Shown: positions 1-7,794 of the stretch, piece by piece
How the letters are laid out: every line of letters begins with the position of its first letter
Position numbering within the stretch: the stretch's first letter is position 1
From: Aculops lycopersici
Taxonomy: Eukaryota; Arthropoda; Arachnida; Trombidiformes; Eriophyidae
Assembly (NCBI GenBank): GCA_015350385.1
Contig: WNKI01000001.1
Coordinates: 4,582,451 to 4,646,450 of the forward strand
Length of the DNA: 64,000 bases
Direction: 5' to 3'
The notes under the pieces: generated by a model
Told to the model about the DNA's origin: nothing
The model's input: only the letters and a program-made list of their open reading frames with translations
The model's database searches: none
Made by a program: the position numbers and the translations under genes

Positions 1-1382
1 CTGTTTGCTACGAGCCAGATGAAGGTGCCTGAGGATAGGATGTCTCTTACGTATGCGTCAGTGATAACAAGTTGTTGGAAATAATCGATCAGTTCATCTT
101 GAAGGTGACACGTTTCCTCATCTAGTTTCCGGCCCGCCTCTGTGCTCCTCTCCCCCCGTTCGTCTAAATTATCCCTAGCCGCAACCAATAGGTCGTGAAG
201 CGGCCGATATTTTTGAATATTCTCCAGCAAGTTGCTCAATTTTGCTACAGAGTAACGCCAATAAATGCGAAGATCAAAGTCGAATAGGGTGGCGACCGGT
301 GCGACTGCGGTGATATTAATTAAAATATCAAGATGGATGACATTCGTCACCAGTCCGTCCATTAGTGCTGCATAAATTTTATGCCAAGTGGGAAAATTAA
401 ACGAGAAATAGGAAACCTCATCTGTTCTGAGCGCCAGCTCCGCCCATTCCGGATCACAATCCGAGTATGCCGACAGGTAGCCTGCATCGCTAAAGGTTAT
501 AAATAAAGAATAGATGGCTAATACTATAATTATTGGGTTATTCATGACACATAAGCCAAGTACAGTCGTGGCTAGCTGATTAGCTATCGAGTTGTAGGAT
601 TCCATTGTTCGATTTGGTCTTAACTGATACACCCTAACCGGTGTTTGGCCCCCCTTCAACTTTACCAACCTTGGATAAGCCATAATGGAGAGTAGAAGGT
701 TGTCTTTGATTGAGCGGCTCGCAATCTTACTGGCTACTTTACTCTCTAAATTGTCGTTATCCTCAAGCAAACTAGCAATCCGCTGGATGTCCTCGGGCTT
801 CTGGTAGACGAAGGTCAAGAAACTGGACACTGGCCGATGGCGGAAGTATTGCCATATGCACCAATTAATGTGCCACACGCAAAAATTCCAAAGGAAAATC
901 TGGGAAATTGCGCCTCTGTATGGATCTAATTGGGTGAATTTACCTACCAGGTAGCAGTGTTTTGGTTTATCTAAATCTAGCAGACGAAAAACACGTTCCC
1001 ATGGTAAAAATTGACGGATTACACCGTAGACACACACGCCAGTGTTTAAAGTTAAAAACCAATCGAATATTCTATACGATTCCAGTGGATAAAAAGCATC
1101 TTCATCCTCTTGATACTTATCTTCTTCCTCATTGAATAATAATATTGGGTCTCGAACGTTGTGATCGATCTCACTTTCACATCTGCCCTCGACTCCAGTG
1201 CTGGGATTAATCTCGCTTCCTTCCGCTCCACCTGTCACACTATCTTTAAATTCTCTGTAGGCCTTGACGGCTGATCGGTGATACCTGGAGCCAATTAGAA
1301 GCATCCGAACCATACATCTTAAACTTTTGTAATGTTTCAGGTACCGAAGGGCAGGTGCCACAAATCTTCTGAACATTCTCAT
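1..1382 (-). CDS. Chemoreceptor-like 7TM protein, copy A (partial, runs off left edge)
   Basis: The frame is open from an ATG at 1382 to the window edge (about 460 codons) and aligns base for base, without indels, with the receptor gene at 7795-9516 at a constant offset of 8134 nt. I checked the main substitution clusters (near 50, 130-170, 490-545, 1190-1310) and none makes a stop, so it looks like an intact gene and not a pseudogene. By eye the two copies are about 95-97% identical; most changes cluster in the N-terminal region and in the third hydrophobic segment. As in its twin, predicted membrane segments begin near residue 104, and the motif LRPNRTMESYN precedes the third segment. Likely a plasma-membrane chemosensory protein of gustatory-receptor type; ligand unknown. 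The C-terminal segments lie outside the window. Confidence 0.72.
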   Translation of the reverse strand, partial: MRMFRRFVAPALRYLKHYKSLRCMVRMLLIGSRYHRSAVKAYREFKDSVTGGAEGSEINPSTGVEGRCESEIDHNVRDPILLFNEEEDKYQEDEDAFYPLESYRIFDWFLTLNTGVCVYGVIRQFLPWERVFRLLDLDKPKHCYLVGKFTQLDPYRGAISQIFLWNFCVWHINWCIWQYFRHRPVSSFLTFVYQKPEDIQRIASLLEDNDNLESKVASKIASRSIKDNLLLSIMAYPRLVKLKGGQTPVRVYQLRPNRTMESYNSIANQLATTVLGLCVMNNPIIIVLAIYSLFITFSDAGYLSAYSDCDPEWAELALRTDEVSYFSFNFPTWHKIYAALMDGLVTNVIHLDILINITAVAPVATLFDFDLRIYWRYSVAKLSNLLENIQKYRPLHDLLVAARDNLDERGERSTEAGRKLDEETCHLQDELIDYFQQLVITDAYVRDILSSGTFIWLVAN

Positions 1383-1698
1383 CTTTTGCCAGATCATTGA
1401 GTTAACAACTTTTGTCCAATAAGAATCTAGTATAGTCCACTTGATAAAATGCCGTGGACGCGCCAGAATAGTGAGTGCCTTTAAATCACGCGATTAACTC
1501 GTAATCATTATGATTATACTATCCTCTACTATTCTAATTAAACTTGTTCAGACCTTTAGACATGTCGTGCAAATGTCAATCTAGCTCATAACTTATAAGT
1601 CTAGACAGGTGGATGACTTATTATTTAAAGACGTCATCTGCTGCTATCAGAACAGGTTGTTCACATTGGGAAGTACAGTCGTTGTCCAGTTGATTGTC

Positions 1699-1706
1699 GA
1701 CAGGTA
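1699..1706 (+). promoter_or_regulatory. Candidate plus-strand splice donor in duplicated upstream region
   Basis: GACAG|GTAAGTTTTGG is a near-perfect donor on the plus strand, kept at about 9850 in copy B. A possible acceptor follows (TATCACAG near 1818; TATTACAG near 9970 in copy B). This would suit a non-coding first exon of a plus-strand transcript leading toward UCHL5. No coding potential is seen in the exon, and transcription is not shown. Confidence 0.35.
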
Positions 1707-1936
1707 AGTTTTGGAACAGCGATTAACGAAATGCTCGCTCGCCTTGAGAAAGGCTTGTAAAAAGTTTCGTGCATATCGAATAGCTCTGGATGCAATCTTT
1801 AATATCATGATATCACAGGAGTAGAATAGTTTGGTATCATGCTATAACGAGATCTTACGGCTCTTACCATGGATTGAAACCCACAACAGTTGTCATCGAC
1901 GAATTCTCAGCTCAGCATCAACAGGGAAGCCTCAAG

Positions 1937-2842
1937 ATGAGCGCCTCAGACTGGTGTTTGATTGAAAGTGATCCAGGATGTTTCACGGAATTGATTAAGG
2001 GTTTTGGTGTATCAAATGTTGTGGTTGAAGAATTGTATGGCTTAGCGGAGGAGAACTTTCGTAACATGCATCCCATATATGGACTTATATTCTTATTCAA
2101 ATGGCAAACGGCGGACGATTCCAAGGCAGACATAGTTTGCGATTCAAGACTTGAGAAGCTTTTCTTCGCCCAGCAAGTTATCACTAATGCTTGTGCTACA
2201 CAAGCAATCCTGTCGATATTATTGAACGCTCCAGTTAAGAGATCTGATAATGATGATGTTGGTATTGAGTTGGGCGAGACATTGCAAAATTTCAAGGAGT
2301 TTAGCAAGGAATTGGATCCAGAGATGAAGGGTCTGAGTCTGAGCAATAGTGATGTCATAAGGCTTGTACATAACACATTTGCACGACAGCAAATGTTTGA
2401 GTTTGATGCGAAGCCGGCGGAGAAGGACGACGATGTTTTCCACTTTATAAGCTATGTCCCATTTGAGGGCCGTCTCTATGAGCTAGACGGCCTTCGCAAG
2501 GGACCTATTGACTTGGGTCAGATTCCTGATGGAACTGATTGGATTAAAACAGCACGTCCAGTTATTCAGAAGAGAATAGATCAGTATAGTGCCGACGAGA
2601 TTCAGTTTAACCTGATGGCGGTGGTTGGCGACAAGATGCCGGGATACAAGCGCAAGTTAGCTGAATTGGAGCAACAACTAAGCTCTGGTATGGTGACTGA
2701 TACCTTGGAGTTGGAGATTAACGAGCTAAGACATCGAATTTCAGAGCAGGAGTCCAAATTGCAAGCTTACAAGATCGAAAATATAACAACGGCTAGGCCG
2801 CGGAAGGAGCGAGGTCCAATCGAGAAACTCGTGAAGAGGTAA
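1937..2842 (+). CDS. UCHL5-like deubiquitinase, 3'-truncated duplicate with novel tail
   Basis: Encodes 301 residues from ATG 1937. Residues 1-283 are identical to the intact UCHL5 at 10794-11810, and the nucleotides also look identical. The UCH catalytic domain is complete: cysteine in NACATQA, histidine in VFHFISY, aspartate in YELDGL. At about 2785 the homology stops inside the codons for YKIENI, and the frame continues for 18 residues (TTARPRKERGPIEKLVKR) before TAA. That tail is read from the antisense strand of a receptor-gene fragment, so it is an accident of the breakpoint. The lost part is the C-terminal ULD, which in UCHL5 binds RPN13 on the proteasome or INO80G. The upstream region is also replaced: only about 50 nt of native 5' flank remains. 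It could be a dead duplicate or an unanchored, active deubiquitinase. Confidence 0.75.
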   Translation: MSASDWCLIESDPGCFTELIKGFGVSNVVVEELYGLAEENFRNMHPIYGLIFLFKWQTADDSKADIVCDSRLEKLFFAQQVITNACATQAILSILLNAPVKRSDNDDVGIELGETLQNFKEFSKELDPEMKGLSLSNSDVIRLVHNTFARQQMFEFDAKPAEKDDDVFHFISYVPFEGRLYELDGLRKGPIDLGQIPDGTDWIKTARPVIQKRIDQYSADEIQFNLMAVVGDKMPGYKRKLAELEQQLSSGMVTDTLELEINELRHRISEQESKLQAYKIENITTARPRKERGPIEKLVKR

Positions 2843-3250
2843 CATACTTCTAATTAGCGAGTAGATCATCCAATAGACCATTAATTTCAGGTAATAATCT
2901 AGTGCCCAAGGCACGTGAGGGAAAAAGATTTCCTCCTCCTTCGAAACAGGGTCCTCGAAAAAAACTTGCCCACTTTTCCTGCTGTCCCTTTTCTCAGGAA
3001 TACTTTCTTTGTCTCCATAATCTTCACTAATTGGAGCAACATTCTTACAGTCATTCTCTCTATTGCTGGAAATCTCGCTTGTGCTCATTTCCGACTCCAT
3101 CAACTTCCGGCGCAAATTGCTCGTCGCTCTGACGACCCCATAGAAATACTGGGACGCAAACAAAGTGGTGCACATGATAATTCGGCTCTAGCCAGGAATT
3201 TTGTCTGCTCTAGCCAGGAGATGAGTGATTGGAAAATCATGCTTTGATTT
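2785..3250 (-). pseudogene. N-terminal fragment of a chemoreceptor-like gene
   Basis: The minus-strand translation from about 3175 down to 2785 resembles residues about 23-132 of the receptor at 7795-9516: IIMCTTLFASQYFYG aligns with MVIMFLFGSRYH, IFFPHVPWALDYYLK with AFYPLESYRIFDWFL, SLIRSMLP with GVIRQFLP, and LLPRPSRCYI with LLDLDKPKHCYL. Homology ends at the junction with the truncated UCHL5 copy. Upstream in the same frame an apparent continuation (about 3195-3245) is broken by an in-frame TAG. So this is a diverged receptor remnant that lost everything after the first membrane segment. The assignment rests on a weak alignment made by eye. Confidence 0.55.
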
Positions 3251-4120
3251 GTGTTTCTACTAGTATTTCACCTTCTATTAAATCATCTGACATGTGAGAA
3301 TCAGACTTTCGATAACATAACTATACTTGAGGTAGAGGTCCCACTTCATTGGTCCCACTTGACCTTATACCGGGGCGCTCCACAGAACACAGCCTGAGAG
3401 GCTAGGGCACTGGCAAATTGAAAGTCGCCACCAACTGACAAGTAGTAGTCACTACTTGTCGACTAGAATTAGCTAACGTCACGCAATCTGAGACCTGGGG
3501 CCCGGAAATCTTGTACCTTGGAGCCTCATCCGACACAGGTATCATGGGATAGTTCTAATATTGCCTCGAGTTCTCCAATGGAGCTTAAAGTTGTCTACTC
3601 GGTCGATAAGTGTATTCCATAGAATGCATTTGGAAACCTCTGTAGCAAAGCAAAGGTCGTAGCGTTTCACGGCAGCTACATCTATCCTGCCACTTCAATA
3701 GATGTGTGAGGCAAATTGTGTTGTATGAAGCTAAAAGCGCACATTGGATGGCGCGAGACATGCAAAACATGACAGACAACACCTTGACAACTTGTCGAAT
3801 TGAGCCCCTCGAGATAATTATGAGGACTCGTGATGGTATCGAGTATATCCTCAGAGATTGGCCAAGTATTTTGGATAGGATCACTGCTACCAGATGTGAC
3901 AGAGCTAGTTTGTGCTCTCGGTGCTTGATCGGAGGTAGCTAAGACTTCCGCTTTGTCTCGGGTTCTACTATCCTTGTTAAGACGCGGACCCGAATGTTGG
4001 GCGATTCGATACGCGTTTACACGAAATTCTACCCAGATGAGACGAGTCAGGATTCACAGATCACAATGAAGAAAACCGGAAGAAAGAATCACTACTGGAT
4101 CGAAAGTTATAGCATTTCAA
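3251..4120. other. Intergenic, no convincing gene
   Basis: Contains short open frames on both strands with no recognisable product, a duplicated GGTCCCACTT motif near 3340-3361, and the hairpin listed separately. No intact transposon or RNA gene seen. Confidence 0.6.
3437..3460. repeat. Perfect short inverted repeat (hairpin)
   Basis: GACAAGTAGT and its exact reverse complement ACTACTTGTC flank a 4-nt loop. It lies in non-coding sequence away from a gene end, so a role is not evident. Confidence 0.7.
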
Positions 4121-4124
4121 GGGA

Positions 4125-4825
4125 TAATGAGGACTAAGCAAGGGTAAGCGAGTATTTCCATAACCCTGCACCCTACTGACTCGAACGAAGGTTTACCATC
4201 ATGGGGGTGGACGTGTGCCGAATCGTGCAAATTCAGGTATCTGCTACACATCCTGGTCGCCCTCGGGACCCTCGGCCACCTAGCGACCTGAATCGAGTTG
4301 GAGCTCGTTCGAAAGAGCCAGCGGTGTGGAATGTACATTGAATTGAATCTACTAGTTGACCGGATGGAGGCAAACAAAACTCGATTTAGTGACATCAATA
4401 TTGCAGAAGATATACACGATTGCAAGCATCTAAGGCAACCGGATGCTCAGAATCCAACTTCTGAGTCGTTTGCAGTGTTTATTTTTCGTCTAGCTATCAT
4501 AACTTTGGAATTAGAGGTGACTTTTAGGAGCGGTTTTTTTCGTTAAGTTCAGCTCAATTTGGCGGATTGGTCCAATGCGCAATGTGCAACGTTAGTATTC
4601 CTCAAAAAGAAGCATCCGGATTTACGGCGCTAGGTGGTTGAGGGGCCCTGGAGGGTACCAGATGCGCAGTGGATACCAAAATTTGAACACTTCTGAGCAA
4701 AACCGTACATGTGATGGCCAACCTTCGTCCGAGTCGCTGGAAGGCATTGTTTCGGAATTATGCGTAATTCCTTTCCGGAACCCAAATATCACTTTGAAGT
4801 CAATATCTCGGGAAGCTGATGAGAA
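4125..4825. mobile_element. Foldback/MITE-like dispersed repeat, copy 1
   Basis: Non-coding repeat sharing extended similarity with 61750-62462; the core (about 4285-4620) is nearly identical between the copies. The ends are imperfect inverted repeats of each other: arm 4148-4205 against arm 4708-4765 (for example GAAGGTTTACCATCAT against GTGATGGCCAACCTTC). No transposase frame is inside, so it looks like a non-autonomous DNA element. Target-site duplications could not be fixed by eye. Confidence 0.65.
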
Positions 4826-5680
4826 ATTCAGATTAACTTTTCGAGAATGTCGTCCTCGGAGCGCTGCAGACAAATTCCATATGCTATTCATTGGATTGTG
4901 GCAGATACGTACCTTAGGCTTAAATATCTGATGTTACTTATATTGCGAAGTGCCAGGGTACTCGGTAGGTGCAACTGTACCAAATCAATAAGTTTTGCGT
5001 CCCGTCTTTGCTGTATCTAGGACATGTCATATTTGGGATTGCACATTACTTTTTGTGGCCTCAGAATCACTATTGAGGCTATGATATTATGATTGATCAT
5101 GGTTCGTGCAAGACGTTTTCTTCTTGATGTTTGTCATGAGATACTGCGTTTATCATATAAAAATAGGTATTCCATATCAATGGCACGTGTTTCATTGGAT
5201 TTCACTGATCTCAGCTCGAGCTTCCGAAGCTTTTTTAAATCCAATTAGATTGAACGGAATCGTAAAAATATCCCATCAAATTCTGCATCTACCTTCAGCG
5301 AATCGATTTTCAAGCATCTCGTTTCCACTGAATGGTAATTTATCATGCGCCGAGCTTCCAAAGTAATCCCAAGTGTGACATCATCTATGGAAGACAAATG
5401 TTTCCGCCATGTCCACGCAGAAAGTTCAAGTTCAGGTGCCTTCTGATGTAGCGAGAGAGAGACGGATAGTCTAGTCTTGAGGATGCAACTCGCTCTGCTC
5501 TGGCTACGTTGCCCCGGAGACGCGGCGACGGGATGCCTCACTGACTACTTCCGCCTCGAGCCTCATAGTTTCGAGCGACTAGGTCATCACGCGACTGGTG
5601 CCTTCAACCCTTTTTCTCACTTTCCACCTTCGATTGTAGATTCAGTTATCCAGTCTGAAACGTTTTAGAAAATAGATATT
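4826..5680. other. Intergenic, no gene recognised
   Basis: Lies between the repeat element and the plus-strand receptor gene. Small open frames (for example 5106-5366 plus and 5245-5541 minus) show no family resemblance and are treated as chance. Confidence 0.55.
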
Positions 5681-5685
5681 CTTCT

Positions 5686-5752
5686 TCAAACCAAACCAAC
5701 CTAACCAGCCAACCGACCGACCAACCAACCATCCAACCAACCAACCAACCAC
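5686..5752 (+). repeat. CCAA tetranucleotide microsatellite
   Basis: A run of AACC/CCAA-type units with interruptions (AACCAACC, GACCGACC, ATCC) 50-120 nt upstream of the receptor start at 5805, probably within its 5' leader or promoter. Confidence 0.85.
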
Positions 5753-5804
5753 TTGCTGATTCAGACACCTGAGGATCAGGGTGAAAAAACAAACTTAAAT
5801 CAGA

Positions 5805-7727
5805 ATGGCCACTCTCGGCAGCCTAGAGATGAGCACCTTTCATCACGTAATGTTGATTCTATTCTTTAGCTACATTTACGAAAACATCCGCCTCGATTAC
5901 TTCTCGTCTCGGCGCGAGCGTTACGAGGAATTGGACCAGGAGGAATTCGAGCAAAAGAGCAAACAGAAGCAACGGTCTTATAATGGGGAACAGCAATTCT
6001 CTAGCAGTTCGAGGTTGGAAGCAAATATAAATATGAGAAAGACGCCACCCTTGAGACGGCGAGTGTGGAAATTGAACGACTCTTTGGAGGGAAGTAATAA
6101 TACAACACCAACAGCGCCATCAACAACAAAAACAAATCTACAAGATAAGTATCGACGGTGCTACACGGACGATGAGTTAACCGAAGACGATTGCCCTCTG
6201 ATTGAGCTGCCAAAGATCCTCAAGTGGTGGAAACAATTTTCAACCTGTTACGTGCTCTACTCCTTCGTGCGCTACATTTGCATCTGCCTACTCCAATTCC
6301 AACTCGTGAACGTGGATCCCATCTACTCCTGCTATCTACCTGGCCGGCTAGCATTTGTCTTCGATTTAGCCTACGAGTTGCCCCTCTACTCGCTTATTAT
6401 AATAAGCTATCACGTGATCTACCGCTACCTGTGGTGCGTAGTCCACAAACGTATAAATATTGACTGCTTCCTATTTGTTGCTTGTAAACGTGAGGATGTG
6501 GAGAGGCGCGAGTTGCAATTGCATAAATTAAACAATGCAGGCGACTCGCTTGAGACAAGGAAGTTGTATGCCAAGGACTACATGTTCTATCAAAAGGTGC
6601 GTCAAACTTTCAATCAAAGTATACAAAAGCAACAGAAACAGACGAAATCGACGGCAAACTCGCGAGAGGAAGTGAGATATGTCATGCGCTGCAATAGGAC
6701 AGTCGAACATTGGAAGCTGATGCGTCAGTTTGTCGTTCAAATCTCCTACTTTTGCATAGTCAACTTTACCGTCTTTGGCGTACCAGTTGTTTTGGTTATA
6801 ATATTTAATTTGATTTCAAACGAGTACTTTGCAAAACATTATCCATTCTGCCAATCGTTTGCGGAAAATCACCGCCCATCGAGAGGGTTTAATGTAACGT
6901 TGTCCACAGAAACCGTCAGGGAAGTTGGAGAAAATTTCGAGTGGACTTTCGATGACCCTTTCAGATTAACCTACTTTTTCTTGGATATAATCGACAATAG
7001 CATTCTATTACTTGATTCTTCCTGTGGAATGACCTGGCCCTTCACTGCCGCCATCATTTGTACCCATGATCTAACCTTGAGAATCAGATGCCTGCGCCAA
7101 CGATTACTAACTCTAAGCAAGCGAGTGGATGATCAGCGCGGAATTTTAGACTCTAAAGGAGAGAGGTCGTCACTTGGGGGCGCCACATTTAGCTCGACGA
7201 AGCCGTCGCAAGATGACGAGATGATTAAACGAAAATTGGCCAACGAATTGAGTCAGGAAATCGTGACGCTTCACTGTGAGCTTGTAGATACCTTTAAGCA
7301 GGTGGATCAGGTGGACAAGTTTATGGCATACTTTTCAGCTTTCTGCATCTTCTGTTGGGTACTTATTAATATTTGCTACCAGGTTATGTCACTAAGTCGC
7401 CATCACTTGCTTTTTCCGAATATAATGGTTCAATTCTTCCAATGCCTCGGCTTAATCCTATTAACTTTCACCTTTTCCTTCATGAGCAGACCCCATAGCG
7501 AGACGATAAAATTGTACACTGTCCTGTGCAGTGTAATGGCGCGTGATCCAAATATTGACACAACCATGGAGAGTTGGGCTTGGATCTTGGAATACTATTA
7601 CACGACTCGCTTTACTTTACACCTTGGCTACCGAACGCCGCTCTCAATGGCAAACTACTTAAAATGCATTGCTTGGTTTGTATCATGCGCCCTGATGGTC
7701 ATTAGTCTCTTTAAAATTGTTGCCTAG
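5805..7727 (+). CDS. Chemoreceptor-like 7TM protein, diverged member
   Basis: 640 residues from ATG 5805, no introns. It shares the layout of the minus-strand receptors: a long hydrophilic N-terminus (about 150 residues here, with an acidic/Gln-rich part and a Thr/Ser-rich stretch), then a first membrane segment ending before YSCYLPGR (compare KHCYLAGK), a loop, CNRTVEHW (compare PNRTMESY) before the third segment, a charged loop with CHLQDE-like spacing (TLHCELVDTF), and a C-terminus FTLHLGYRTPLSMANYL followed by a last hydrophobic helix. That ending resembles the final helix region of arthropod gustatory receptors, but the classic TYhhhhhQF motif is not clear. Predicted integral membrane protein, likely sensory. 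It is convergent with the receptor at 7795-9516, leaving 67 bp between the stops. Other seven-helix families remain possible. Confidence 0.6.
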   Translation: MATLGSLEMSTFHHVMLILFFSYIYENIRLDYFSSRRERYEELDQEEFEQKSKQKQRSYNGEQQFSSSSRLEANINMRKTPPLRRRVWKLNDSLEGSNNTTPTAPSTTKTNLQDKYRRCYTDDELTEDDCPLIELPKILKWWKQFSTCYVLYSFVRYICICLLQFQLVNVDPIYSCYLPGRLAFVFDLAYELPLYSLIIISYHVIYRYLWCVVHKRINIDCFLFVACKREDVERRELQLHKLNNAGDSLETRKLYAKDYMFYQKVRQTFNQSIQKQQKQTKSTANSREEVRYVMRCNRTVEHWKLMRQFVVQISYFCIVNFTVFGVPVVLVIIFNLISNEYFAKHYPFCQSFAENHRPSRGFNVTLSTETVREVGENFEWTFDDPFRLTYFFLDIIDNSILLLDSSCGMTWPFTAAIICTHDLTLRIRCLRQRLLTLSKRVDDQRGILDSKGERSSLGGATFSSTKPSQDDEMIKRKLANELSQEIVTLHCELVDTFKQVDQVDKFMAYFSAFCIFCWVLINICYQVMSLSRHHLLFPNIMVQFFQCLGLILLTFTFSFMSRPHSETIKLYTVLCSVMARDPNIDTTMESWAWILEYYYTTRFTLHLGYRTPLSMANYLKCIAWFVSCALMVISLFKIVA

Positions 7728-7755
7728 ACGACAGGTGGGCGCGGACGTGTTAGTC

Positions 7756-7766
7756 GGGGGGGGGGG
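7756..7766 (+). repeat. G11 homopolymer between convergent genes
   Basis: Eleven consecutive G in the 67-bp gap separating the stops of two convergent receptor genes. Confidence 0.95.
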
Positions 7767-7794
7767 CATTTACCTGTGAGCGACTGCGAGGCTC

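Larger units (their letters stand above)
1..1886. repeat. Large duplicated segment, copy A
   Basis: Positions 7-1886 correspond to 8141-10027. The block carries the receptor gene plus about 500 nt of its upstream region. The receptor part is colinear; the upstream part has small indels (the offset grows from 8134 to 8152). At about 1886 the match to copy B stops after the shared run TGGATTGAAAC, and the sequence jumps to the UCHL5 upstream region (B position about 10738). Copy A therefore lacks roughly 711 bp present in copy B (10028-10738). Confidence 0.85.

Noticed and set aside
1918..2443. Minus-strand frames antisense to UCHL5 (repeated at 10775-11300)
   Set aside because: Identical in both copies because the sense gene is duplicated; no family resemblance.
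1889..2784. Processed retrocopy of UCHL5
   Set aside because: It is truncated at the 3' end with no poly(A) tract, whereas retrocopies normally keep the 3' end; a DNA-level duplication fits better.
2741..3175. Treating the minus-strand frame as a complete gene
   Set aside because: Its last part is antisense UCHL5; only 2785-3175 resembles the receptor N-terminus, so it is called a fragment.
4117..4831. Coding retrotransposon or viral insertion at the foldback repeat
   Set aside because: No reverse transcriptase, integrase, transposase or capsid-like frame in either copy.
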